DNA of 9,272 nucleotides from Candidatus Buchananbacteria bacterium RIFCSPLOWO2_02_FULL_46_11b (GTDB lineage Bacteria > Patescibacteriota > Patescibacteriia > Buchananbacterales > UBA6539): the NCBI GenBank assembly GCA_001817615.1, contig MHIR01000004.1:1-9272 (forward strand). Direction: 5' to 3'. A program made the position numbers and the translations under genes. Under the pieces are notes generated by a model. That model saw only the letters and a list, made by a program, of their open reading frames with translations. It was not told the DNA's origin and made no database searches. Positions 1 to 5,050 of this stretch are shown piece after piece (within the stretch, counting starts at the first letter, position 1; each line of letters starts with the position of its first letter).

Positions 1-8
1 TATTAGAT

Positions 9-37
9 AATATAAACGATTTGGCAAAAATTGTCAA
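9..37 (-). promoter_or_regulatory. Outward sigma70-type promoter left of the IS30 element
   Basis: Read on the minus strand, a perfect -35 box TTGACA (32-37) is followed by 17 bp and a TATATT -10 box (9-14). Transcription would leave the window to the left, so the driven gene is not visible. The -35 box starts 15 bp outside the left terminal repeat of the IS element. The box match is direct observation; activity is inferred. Confidence 0.55.
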
Positions 38-52
38 GGGAAATGACCTACT

Positions 53-72
53 TTCTAAACTGAAGCGCAACT
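53..72 (+). repeat. IS30 left terminal inverted repeat
   Basis: This 20-bp segment has the core CTGAAGCGCAACT. It pairs with the reverse complement of 1127-1146 with two mismatches (A/T at position 7, C/T at position 14). The repeat similarity stops at both edges, which sets the likely element boundary. It lies just downstream of the transposase stop codon. Confidence 0.8.
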
Positions 73-75
73 AAT

Positions 76-1044
76 TTAAGGTCGCATGCCCTTAACGAAG
101 ACCTCATGAGGGGTAAGATAGTTAAGTCGTTTTCTCGGACGATGATTAAGCTCTCTGACAGCCTTGTTCACATCCTTTTGGGTAATTGTAGCAAAAGGTG
201 TTCCTTTAGGAAAGTATTGTCTCAGAAGGCCATTAAAGTTTTCATTACTGCCTCGTTCCCAGCTGTGGTAAGGATAGGCAAAGAAAATCTTCATTCCCGT
301 TTCTTTTTCCATTTGTTCATATTCAGAAAATTCAACTCCATTATCCAAAGTTTCTGTTTTCTTTTTTTCTTTCGGTATCCGGGCAAAACTCCATATTGTT
401 TTTTGTTTTAAATTTAGGGCGGTCACATGATCAAGTTTGTCGCCTATGCCATAACCTGAAACTCTTTCTACATGGGTGGCAATGCCGGTAGTTTTTTCCT
501 TGCCCTTGATGGTGTCGCCCTCCCAGTGGCCGATTTCCGTCCGCAGTTCCACCACAGCCGGCCTTTCATCAATTCGGCGCTTTTTAGCCTCTTCCCGCCT
601 GTTTTCGCGGTCTTTGGTGCCATGCCGCCGGCGGTATTTCCCTTTTTTCTGCCTTAAGTATTGCTTCCATTCAGGGGCGTAATCATAAATGTAGCTATAG
701 ATGGTTTCGTGGACCACATAATTTTTACCTTGGCGCTTCCTCCTGCCTGCGATTTGCTCCGGCGATTTCTTTTTTCCGAGAAGTGACAATACCACCCGTC
801 TTAACTTTTTGTCTTTAATTAGTTTTCTACTCCTTCGCTTGCCGTCCTTTCTTCGTTTGCGCGATGCTTTGTCCGCCAGTCCGGCGGTGTATTTTCCTGA
901 AGCATTTGTGTTGCGGCTGATTTCACGACTAAGGGCGGATTTATCTTTGCCCAGCCTGGCTGCCATATCCTGCTGATTCATGCCAATCTCCAGCCATGAC
1001 TGTATCCTAAATCTTTCTTCTTTGGTAATATGCGAGTAGACCAT
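76..1044 (-). CDS. IS30-family transposase
   Basis: A 322-aa DDE transposase that would cut and join its own element through the terminal repeats. The N-terminal ~50 residues form the helix-turn-helix region typical of IS30 (start MVYSHITKEERFRI, then a KSALSREISRN segment). A basic stretch follows at about 60-110, and the C-terminal half is the integrase-like catalytic core. The catalytic triad is visible: D177 in GHWEGDTI, D234 in TLDNGVEF and E268 in RGSNENFNG. Exactly 33 residues separate the second D from E, as expected for IS30. The conserved RPRKRLNYLTPHEVF tail is present, so the protein is complete. It ends 4 bp inside the left terminal repeat. The start is the first ATG in the frame and gives the family's usual N-terminus. 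No Shine-Dalgarno is visible. Confidence 0.96.
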   Translation of the reverse strand: MVYSHITKEERFRIQSWLEIGMNQQDMAARLGKDKSALSREISRNTNASGKYTAGLADKASRKRRKDGKRRSRKLIKDKKLRRVVLSLLGKKKSPEQIAGRRKRQGKNYVVHETIYSYIYDYAPEWKQYLRQKKGKYRRRHGTKDRENRREEAKKRRIDERPAVVELRTEIGHWEGDTIKGKEKTTGIATHVERVSGYGIGDKLDHVTALNLKQKTIWSFARIPKEKKKTETLDNGVEFSEYEQMEKETGMKIFFAYPYHSWERGSNENFNGLLRQYFPKGTPFATITQKDVNKAVRELNHRPRKRLNYLTPHEVFVKGMRP

Positions 1045-1126
1045 CGTAAATGTAGGTTAAGAGTTAAAGTTTGGCGACTTTACCATCTTACCTTATTTGC
1101 GGGGTCTTTTCATTTGCCTTGCCGGC

Positions 1127-1146
1127 AGTTGCACTTCAGATTAGAA
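1127..1146 (-). repeat. IS30 right terminal inverted repeat
   Basis: The reverse complement reads TTCTAATCTGAAGTGCAACT and matches the left end at 18 of 20 positions. It lies about 83 bp upstream of the transposase start. Similarity ends at both edges. Confidence 0.8.
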
Positions 1147-1161
1147 TTTGCGTGAGTCAGT

Positions 1162-1190
1162 TTGACATAAATTGCAAAATATGCTATACT
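1162..1190 (+). promoter_or_regulatory. Strong sigma70-type promoter for the 213-aa cargo gene
   Basis: A perfect TTGACA (1162-1167), 17 bp, then TATACT (1185-1190). The predicted start is near 1197, giving a leader of about 180 nt before the 1379 gene. It begins 15 bp outside the right IS30 repeat. It resembles the leftward promoter at 9-37: the same -35, a TTGC and an AAAT at the same spacer positions, and a similar TATATTAT-type tail. Confidence 0.75.
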
Positions 1191-1220
1191 ATATTATTAG
1201 TTCTTTTTACGCTTATTTTT

Positions 1221-1251
1221 ACCCCATTAGAAATGAAATTTTTAACGGGGT
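1221..1251. repeat. Palindrome of the CCCCGTTAGAAAT type in the leader
   Basis: ACCCC at 1221 pairs with GGGGT ending at 1251. The intervening bases pair almost fully around a GAA loop, giving a stem of about 14 bp with one mismatch and one G-T pair. No T-tract follows, so it is unlikely to be a terminator. A nearly identical, perfect palindrome sits at 6915-6942, so this belongs to a dispersed family. In RNA it would form the first hairpin of the cargo-gene leader. Confidence 0.7.
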
Positions 1252-1267
1252 AAACTTGTAAAAGCAG

Positions 1268-1319
1268 GTAGCTATAGCCAAAAGTTACTCAATCTTGGGT
1301 GTTTTCTGGCTATGGCTAC
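1268..1319 (+). promoter_or_regulatory. Second stem-loop of the structured 5' leader
   Basis: GTAGCTATAGCCA (1268-1280) pairs with TGGCTATGGCTAC (1307-1319), giving 13 positions including one G-U pair and a 26-nt loop that can pair a little further. It lies between the promoter and the Shine-Dalgarno of the 1379 gene. It could stabilise the mRNA or act as a regulatory leader. I recognise no known riboswitch in it. Confidence 0.5.
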
Positions 1320-1363
1320 GCTGTGTAGTCCGTTGGCATAACATGATGTAGTTAAAGGAAATT

Positions 1364-1371
1364 AAGGAGGT
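1364..1371 (+). promoter_or_regulatory. Consensus Shine-Dalgarno of the cargo gene
   Basis: AAGGAGGT lies 7 nt before the ATG at 1379. It is the only full consensus ribosome binding site seen in the window. Most other genes start with no recognisable site, which marks this unit as differently built or highly expressed. Confidence 0.85.
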
Positions 1372-1378
1372 ACTGACC

Positions 1379-2020
1379 ATGTCGGAAGATATGCTCGGTC
1401 AAGTGGTACGGAAGCTCGCGCAGCTACCCACGGCAATGTTGGGAATGCTGTTTGACCTTCTGAATAAGATTACCGGCCCCAAGGGTACTATGTGGCTTCG
1501 TCGTCTGAAGCGATTTCTGCGCGGGGAGAATCCGTTCGGCGTGCCGAAAACCTTTGAGGTTACAACCGACGGCCGGATCGGCGAGCAGTTAGTTGCGGAC
1601 ATTGAAGCGCAAGGCGACCATGTCGGCGATATCGCCAAGCAACTGATTCACGGCAAAAAGTTCGTCGCCACCAATGGCATCACCTACAAGCTGGCTCTGA
1701 TTATGGGCGACGAGTTCAAGGATGACGACAGGATTACGTCAAATATCAGGGCTGAAGCGGCCAAACACGGTTATGTTGACCCGCCAATGGAGCTCGCGCT
1801 GTATGTCCGCGAGATGTTTTCCGACGAAGACCTTGAACAGATTGGGCTGTGGGCGCTAATCATCATGCATGAGGCCGTTGCCGACTCGGACGGCAACCTG
1901 AGCTTGCTCGGTCTCGACCGCGATGTCGGTGGCCGCAGCCTGAGCGCGTTCAATGTCAGCCCCGACGACGAGTGGGATCGCGGCTTCGGGTTCCTGTTTC
2001 TCGTTCCTGCAAGTAACTAG
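1379..2020 (+). CDS. Hypothetical protein, candidate DGR target (variable C-terminus)
   Basis: A 213-aa protein without signal peptide or clear membrane span. The N-terminal ~60 residues hold a helical segment and a basic W-L-R-R-L-K-R-F-L-R-x-E-N-P-F motif (39-53). The middle (95-167) is compact and acidic, and an LWALIIMHE segment ends near 165. The last ~35 residues run L-G-L-D-R-D-V-G-G-R, then N192, P195 and W199, and close with GFGFLFLVP. From memory, this matches the layout of C-type-lectin-fold variable regions of diversity-generating retroelement targets, and similar hypothetical proteins occur in CPR genomes; I cannot verify either here. Variable-looking positions use codons ending in C or T, as expected if the template carries AAY codons. 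The start is fixed by the Shine-Dalgarno. GC is higher than in neighbouring genes and the unit has its own promoter and terminator, so transfer is likely. No reverse transcriptase is present here, so the DGR assignment is inference. Confidence 0.8.
   Translation: MSEDMLGQVVRKLAQLPTAMLGMLFDLLNKITGPKGTMWLRRLKRFLRGENPFGVPKTFEVTTDGRIGEQLVADIEAQGDHVGDIAKQLIHGKKFVATNGITYKLALIMGDEFKDDDRITSNIRAEAAKHGYVDPPMELALYVREMFSDEDLEQIGLWALIIMHEAVADSDGNLSLLGLDRDVGGRSLSAFNVSPDDEWDRGFGFLFLVPASN
1904..1999 (+). other. Putative DGR variable region
   Basis: Codons for residues 176-207. Nearly every position that differs from an N-rich template guess is an NNC or NNT codon (GGT, CTC, GAC, GAT, GTC, AGC, TTC). Interspersed are stable CGC, CTG, GCG, CCC, GAG, TGG and GGG codons. 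Adenine-directed mutagenesis of AAC/AAT codons produces exactly this pattern. The boundaries are approximate. Confidence 0.4.
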
Positions 2021-2032
2021 TCCTCTGAACTT

Positions 2033-2076
2033 AGACTCTTGGGTCTCCTTGACTCTTGAACTTAGTCCTTTGGACT
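2033..2076 (+). repeat. Two small hairpins after the cargo-gene stop
   Basis: AGACT-CTTG-GGTCT (2033-2046, one G-T pair) and AGTCC-TTT-GGACT (2064-2076, perfect 5-bp stem) follow 12 and 43 nt after the stop codon. Both are preceded by GAACTTAG, so the pair looks like a duplicated unit. In DGRs a hairpin just downstream of the variable region helps mark the target, so this placement fits. They could also simply be mRNA 3' end structures. Confidence 0.45.
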
Positions 2077-2084
2077 CGATTTAT

Positions 2085-2130
2085 CGACCTATGTTAGTTT
2101 TTACAAACTGGCGTAGGTCGAATTTTTTTT
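2085..2130 (+). terminator. Intrinsic terminator of the cargo gene
   Basis: CGACCTATGTTAGTTT (2085-2100) pairs over 16 positions, including three G-U pairs, with 2105-2120 around a TTAC loop. The run AATTTTTTTT follows directly. This is a long stem with a proper T-tract 65 nt past the stop codon. Confidence 0.85.
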
Positions 2131-2311
2131 GTATAATAAAGATGGTAATAGGTGAATACGCGGGCGGTTACGGCCTGCCTCGCTCGTCTCTCTGACGTTT
2201 CGGCGCAGCTGGCCGAACACGAGTTAAGGTGGGTTTGATTTAGGAAGAAAATTAATAAGAAAAATCGCAGATCCTTTTAATTTTTTGTGATTTTAGATAT
2301 AATGAATTTAT
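2131..2311. other. Intergenic spacer, GC-rich then AT-rich
   Basis: This holds no supported gene. The first ~110 bp stay GC-rich like the cargo cassette. They include a TATAAT at 2132-2137 with no -35 partner and a 17-codon open frame from 2142. From about 2240 the base composition drops to the AT-rich level of the genes to the right, so the imported segment may end there. Confidence 0.4.
2298..2303 (+). promoter_or_regulatory. -10 box placed for a leaderless mRNA
   Basis: A perfect TATAAT ends 8 bp before the ATG at 2312, so transcription would start at or next to the start codon. The -35 region is only a T-rich stretch. There is no Shine-Dalgarno. Leaderless expression of the lipoprotein gene is inferred from this spacing. 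Confidence 0.45.
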
Positions 2312-3136
2312 ATGAAATTTAGATATTTTTGCCTAATATTGGCGGTTAGTTTATTGGCTTTTGGCTGTCAAAAATCAGTCAAGATAAGTCAAGATAAAGT
2401 CCAGATAAGTCCAGATAAGGCGGAAAATTCAGAGGCGGAAAAACAGGAAAATACGGAAGTAGCGGAGCCGGAAAACAGCAATGTTAATACTAACCAGGCC
2501 GTTAATACCAATCAGGCAAAACCGGCGCCAGCTGAACCGGAAGCGCCGAAGTTTTTGAATTACCCGGTTTTGTTCGCGTCTCAAGCGCCGTTTGCCAACT
2601 GGGACGCGCTGCACGAAGAGGCCTGCGAGGAAGCGGCTATGATTATGGCGGTCAAGTATTTTAAAAAAGAACCTTTAAGCGCCCATATCATGGAGCAGGG
2701 AATTTTAAATCTGGTCAAATGGGAAGAAGAAAATGGCTACCGGGTCGATCTGACCGCCGCCGAGGCCTCAACGATTCTGGAAAAATATTTCGATCAAAAA
2801 AGCGAATTGACTTACGATGTATCGGCGGAAAAAATAAAACAGGAATTGCTTAAAGGCAATTTGATTTTAGCGCCGGCCGCGGGGCGGCAATTGGGCAATC
2901 CCAATTTTAAAGGCCAAGGCCCGATTTATCATATGTTAGTTATCCGCGGCTATGACGAGACGACCGGCGAATTTATCACCAACGACCCGGGCACGAGAAA
3001 AGGCGAGGGTTATCGCTATAAATATCAAATTCTGCTGGCCGCGGTTCACGACTGGGACCACGAGCTCGGCCAAGACGGCATGACGGACGAAGAGATGGAA
3101 CAGGGGAGAAAAGCGCTAGTCATTGTCAATAAATGA
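2312..3136 (+). CDS. Secreted lipoprotein with C39-like cysteine peptidase domain
   Basis: A 274-aa protein. Residues 1-19 form a signal peptide ending L-L-A-F-G-C, a slightly non-standard lipobox that would lipidate C19 and anchor the protein outside the membrane. Residues 20-80 are a low-complexity linker with repeats (VKISQDK/VQISPDK, NTNQA twice). Residues 83-250 match the Peptidase_C39_2 type: Q91 as oxyanion residue in SQAPFANW, C105 in HEEACEEAAMIMA as nucleophile, H207 in YHMLVIRGYD, and D225 in NDPGT. All catalytic residues are present, so it is probably an active cell-surface peptidase or transpeptidase-like enzyme. Its substrate is unknown. It is monocistronic, lying between the cargo cassette and the Fe-S operon. 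The ATG fits both the signal peptide and the leaderless -10 placement. Confidence 0.88.
   Translation: MKFRYFCLILAVSLLAFGCQKSVKISQDKVQISPDKAENSEAEKQENTEVAEPENSNVNTNQAVNTNQAKPAPAEPEAPKFLNYPVLFASQAPFANWDALHEEACEEAAMIMAVKYFKKEPLSAHIMEQGILNLVKWEEENGYRVDLTAAEASTILEKYFDQKSELTYDVSAEKIKQELLKGNLILAPAAGRQLGNPNFKGQGPIYHMLVIRGYDETTGEFITNDPGTRKGEGYRYKYQILLAAVHDWDHELGQDGMTDEEMEQGRKALVIVNK
2377..2417 (+). repeat. Tandem 10-mer repeat in the lipoprotein linker
   Basis: Four consecutive copies of AGTCMAGATA, one with an extra A, encode the VKISQDK/VQISPDK repeat. The unit is not a multiple of three, but two units plus the extra A give 21 bp, so the reading frame is kept. It looks like slippage expansion in a tolerant linker. 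Confidence 0.65.
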
Positions 3137-3164
3137 TTTTTAATTTTGATTTTTATTTATCCCC

Positions 3165-3192
3165 TTGACAGGGTTTTTTAATATGCTAAGAT
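3165..3192 (+). promoter_or_regulatory. Promoter of the Fe-S assembly operon
   Basis: A perfect TTGACA (3165-3170), 16 bp, then TAAGAT (3187-3192, 4 of 6). The predicted start is near 3199-3200, at the left edge of the palindromic operator. This is the only good promoter seen before the six-gene run. Confidence 0.6.
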
Positions 3193-3199
3193 GTAAATA

Positions 3200-3216
3200 C
3201 CAACTAATTTAGTCGG
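3200..3216. promoter_or_regulatory. IscR/Rrf2-like palindromic operator
   Basis: CCAACTAATTTAGTCGG is an inverted repeat with one mismatch. It agrees at 16 of 17 positions with the core of the known type 1 IscR consensus (YYGACTRWWWYAGTCRR); only the G of the first GACT is changed. It covers the predicted transcription start just before an Rrf2-family gene. Autorepression is the natural reading, but it is inferred. Confidence 0.6.
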
Positions 3217-3224
3217 AGTTAAAT

Positions 3225-3623
3225 ATGAAATTTTCCACCCGCTCGTCATATGGCTTAAGGGCTTTGGTCTATTTGGCTAAAAATTACCAAAAAGGCCATT
3301 ATTCCTTGGCTAAAATCGCCCGAGCCGAGAAAATTTCCCTGGCTTATTTGGAGCGCCTGTTTTCCCGCTTAAAAAAAGCCGGCTTGGTTAATAGTTCCAT
3401 GGGGATGGCTGGCGGTTATCAATTAAGCCATCAGCCCTCTAAAATCGCGATTTTTGACGTGATAGAAGCCTTAGAAGGGTCAATCTCGGTTTTTCGCTGT
3501 TTAGGCGCTTCCGGCCGGATTTTTTGCGGCAAAAAGGGGTGTCCTTCGGTGCGGGTTTACCAGAAAGTCCAGCAAGTCATGGCCAAGACTTTAAAATCAA
3601 TGACGCTTGAGGATCTCATATAG
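3225..3623 (+). CDS. iscR: Rrf2-family transcriptional regulator, IscR-like
   Basis: A 132-aa cytoplasmic regulator. The winged helix-turn-helix spans about residues 1-65, with the family start MKFSTRSSYGLRALVYLA, the recognition-helix area ISLAYLERLFSRLKKAGLV and the wing GMAGGYQL. Three cysteines, C92, C101 and C106, sit where IscR holds its [2Fe-2S] cluster. The spacing is C-x8-C-x4-C rather than the C-x5-C-x5-C of E. coli IscR. It heads the Fe-S assembly run and has an IscR-type palindrome at its own promoter, so it probably senses cluster supply and represses the operon. A weak GGAG lies 6 nt before the ATG, inside or next to the operator. Another Rrf2 role (nitrite or cysteine sensing) is possible, but the context favours Fe-S control. 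Confidence 0.88.
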   Translation: MKFSTRSSYGLRALVYLAKNYQKGHYSLAKIARAEKISLAYLERLFSRLKKAGLVNSSMGMAGGYQLSHQPSKIAIFDVIEALEGSISVFRCLGASGRIFCGKKGCPSVRVYQKVQQVMAKTLKSMTLEDLI

Positions 3624-3627
3624 GTTG

Positions 3628-3696
3628 TTAGGTTGATAGCCCGCCTCGACTTTCCATTGACTATTCCCGGCGAGTCGAGGCGGGCTAACCACCTAA
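3628..3696. repeat. Long inverted repeat between regulator and iscU
   Basis: A 24-bp stem (3628-3651 with 3673-3696) with two mismatches and a 21-nt loop. The inner 14 bp, AGCCCGCCTCGACT, are perfect. The outer arms contain 8-bp tandem units: TAGGTTGT/TAGGTTGA on the left and CTAACCAC twice on the right. No T-tract follows. In the mRNA it would fold strongly between the first and second genes, so it could cause partial attenuation, RNA processing or protection. It may instead be a dispersed genomic repeat, since its AGCCCGCCT core recurs at 6660-6668. Confidence 0.75.
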
Positions 3697-3707
3697 CCAC
3701 CTAACCT

Positions 3708-4163
3708 ATGCAATACTCCGCTGAAGTCATGAAGCATTTCACTAACCCTCATAATCAGGGGCAGATTTCCGATGCCGACGCCATCGGCGAAGTCGGCAAT
3801 CCTTTATGCGGGGATATGATGAAAATTTATCTGAAAGTTGACCGCTTGCCGCTTGCCGCTGACCGACTGGAAGATAAAATTGTTGATATAAAGTTTGAAA
3901 CTTTGGGTTGCGCGGCGGCGATTGCCTGTTCCTCGATTCTGACCGATATGGCCAAAGGCAAAAACTTGAAAGACGCTTTTAAAATAGAAAAAAGCGACAT
4001 CGTCAAAGGCTTGGGCGATTTGCCGCCGGTCAAAGTTCATTGCTCGATTCTGGCTTCCGACGGCTTAAAGTTGGCGATTAAAGAGTATTTGGAAAAACAA
4101 GGCGTTTTGGATCAATATCCGGAAATTAAAAATTTATCATTGCCGGAATGTTTTCATGAGTAA
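3708..4163 (+). CDS. iscU: IscU-type Fe-S cluster scaffold protein
   Basis: A 151-aa scaffold on which [2Fe-2S] clusters are built from IscS sulfur. It has the three conserved cysteines, C34 (GNPLCGD, with D36), C68 (ETLGCAAAIACSS) and C112 (KVHCSILA). The LPPVK motif at 105-109 is the site recognised by the HscA chaperone in classical ISC systems. Start MQYSAEVMKHFTNPHNQG is the usual IscU/NifU N-terminus. It is slightly longer than E. coli IscU because of about 8 residues after the first strand (RLPLAADR) and a 20-residue C-terminal tail. It lies directly after the long inverted repeat, with no Shine-Dalgarno before the ATG. No hscA, hscB, iscA or ferredoxin gene is in the window. Confidence 0.94.
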   Translation: MQYSAEVMKHFTNPHNQGQISDADAIGEVGNPLCGDMMKIYLKVDRLPLAADRLEDKIVDIKFETLGCAAAIACSSILTDMAKGKNLKDAFKIEKSDIVKGLGDLPPVKVHCSILASDGLKLAIKEYLEKQGVLDQYPEIKNLSLPECFHE

Positions 4164-4186
4164 TTAATTATTAATCCGAATATATT

Positions 4187-4720
4187 ATGGCGACCATATC
4201 AGATATTTTATCCGCGGAGCATTTTGATATTCTCAAAGTAATTGAAGCTTTGGAAAAAGAAACGGCCAAATTGGCCGAGAGCCGGAAAATTAATCATGAT
4301 TTTTTTCAGAAAGCGCTGGATTTCATAAAAAATTACGCGGACGGCTTTCATCACGCCAAGGAAGAGGAAATTTTATTCCGGGAATTTTGCAAAAATGAAG
4401 CTCAAATGCATTGCAACCCGATTGAGCAGATGCTGGCCGAACATGACTTGGGACGAAAATACGTCAAACAGCTGGCCGCGGGCCTGGCCGACAATCGGGC
4501 AGATGAGATAATGGCCGGCGCCCGAGGCTATGCCGATCTGTTAAAAGAGCATATTTTCAAGGAAGATAATATTTTATATCCCATGGCGGAAGAGGGTTTA
4601 TCGGCCGAAATTAAGGCGGAAATATTAAATCAATTCAGCCAGCTGGCGGAAACTAAATATAATCCCGAATTTATCGGCCGTTACGCCGAATTAATTAAAG
4701 AATTAGCCGCTAATCAATAA
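4187..4720 (+). CDS. Hemerythrin HHE-domain protein
   Basis: A 177-aa all-helical soluble protein with the di-iron hemerythrin ligand pattern: H12 in SAEHFDIL, H55/H56 with E59-E61 in FHHAKEEEILF, H86 in AEHDLGRKYV, H122 and E126 in KEHIFKEDNILYP. It is one four-helix bundle plus a C-terminal helical tail from about residue 140. The family binds two irons and is used for O2, NO or peroxide sensing, iron storage, or repair of damaged clusters (YtfE/RIC type, although the extra N-terminal domain of RIC is missing). It lies 23 bp after iscU and 5 bp before the cupin in an Fe-S assembly run. An iron-donating or cluster-repair role is therefore plausible, but inferred. No ribosome binding site is visible. 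Confidence 0.88.
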   Translation: MATISDILSAEHFDILKVIEALEKETAKLAESRKINHDFFQKALDFIKNYADGFHHAKEEEILFREFCKNEAQMHCNPIEQMLAEHDLGRKYVKQLAAGLADNRADEIMAGARGYADLLKEHIFKEDNILYPMAEEGLSAEIKAEILNQFSQLAETKYNPEFIGRYAELIKELAANQ

Positions 4721-4725
4721 TTTTT

Positions 4726-5034
4726 ATGAATGAAAATTGGCAGCAAATCAATGAGCTGATTCAATATCCGGAAAAAGGAATTTTTAGCCGAGTAATTTTT
4801 AAAAGCCAAAAATTAGAGATGACGCTTTTTTGCCTGGCTGGGGGCACGGAAATTTCAGACCATACGTCAACCCGGGAGGCTTTGGTCTCGGTCTATGAGG
4901 GAAGGGGCGAGTTTATCTTGGCCGGAGAAAAAATAGAAATGAAAGCCGGCACGCTGATTCATTTTTTGCCTAAAGCAGTCCATTCGTTAAAGGCAAGCGA
5001 TAATATGGCTTTTTTATTATTTTTAGTTAATTAA
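4726..5034 (+). CDS. Small cupin-domain protein
   Basis: A 102-aa single-domain cupin. Motif 1 covers residues 40-61 (GGTEISDHTSTRE through YEGRG) with H46 and E51 as likely metal ligands. Motif 2 covers 75-88 (GTLIHFLPKAVHSL) with H86. The usual second His of motif 1 is T48, so the metal site is reduced to about three ligands. The beta-rich pattern and length fit small metal-binding or small-molecule-binding cupins. It starts 5 bp after the hemerythrin stop, so the two are surely co-transcribed and perhaps translationally coupled. A role in iron, redox or sulfur handling can be inferred only from context. No ribosome binding site is seen. Confidence 0.82.
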   Translation: MNENWQQINELIQYPEKGIFSRVIFKSQKLEMTLFCLAGGTEISDHTSTREALVSVYEGRGEFILAGEKIEMKAGTLIHFLPKAVHSLKASDNMAFLLFLVN

Positions 5035-5050
5035 TTAACAAATTTAATTT

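Larger units (their letters stand above)
53..1146 (-). mobile_element. IS30-family insertion sequence
   Basis: An element of about 1.09 kb made of one full-length IS30-type transposase between imperfect terminal inverted repeats at 53-72 and 1127-1146, which match at 18 of 20 positions. The size fits IS30-family elements. I see no clear 2-3 bp target duplication: the bases just outside are CT on the left and TT on the right. The true tips may therefore differ by a few bases, or the flanks may have recombined since insertion. The intact reading frame and DDE residues suggest it could still be functional. Confidence 0.85.

Noticed and set aside
106..682. Plus-strand open frames opposite the transposase
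   Set aside because: They are antisense shadows of an intact, well-conserved transposase and have no domain signals.
1071..1253. 60-aa plus-strand open frame between IS30 and the cargo gene
   Set aside because: It crosses the IS30 terminal repeat, the promoter and the leader palindrome, and has no plausible start signal.
1953..2195. 80-aa plus-strand open frame overlapping the cargo gene end
   Set aside because: It runs through the terminator hairpin and is a frame shadow of the GC-rich gene.
2131..2240. DGR template repeat or reverse transcriptase start downstream of the cargo gene
   Set aside because: No adenine-rich near-copy of the variable region and no long open frame exist there.
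3134..3136. UGA recoding (code 25 or 4) for this lineage
   Set aside because: TGA ends the C39 lipoprotein and pilM at sensible places, so the standard bacterial code fits.
3628..3696. Rho-independent terminator after the regulator gene
   Set aside because: The stem is strong but no T-tract follows, and iscU begins 12 bp later.
3621..3707. CRISPR-like array (TAGGTTG/CTAACCAC repeats)
   Set aside because: The units are 8 bp and directly adjacent, with no spacers and no cas genes.
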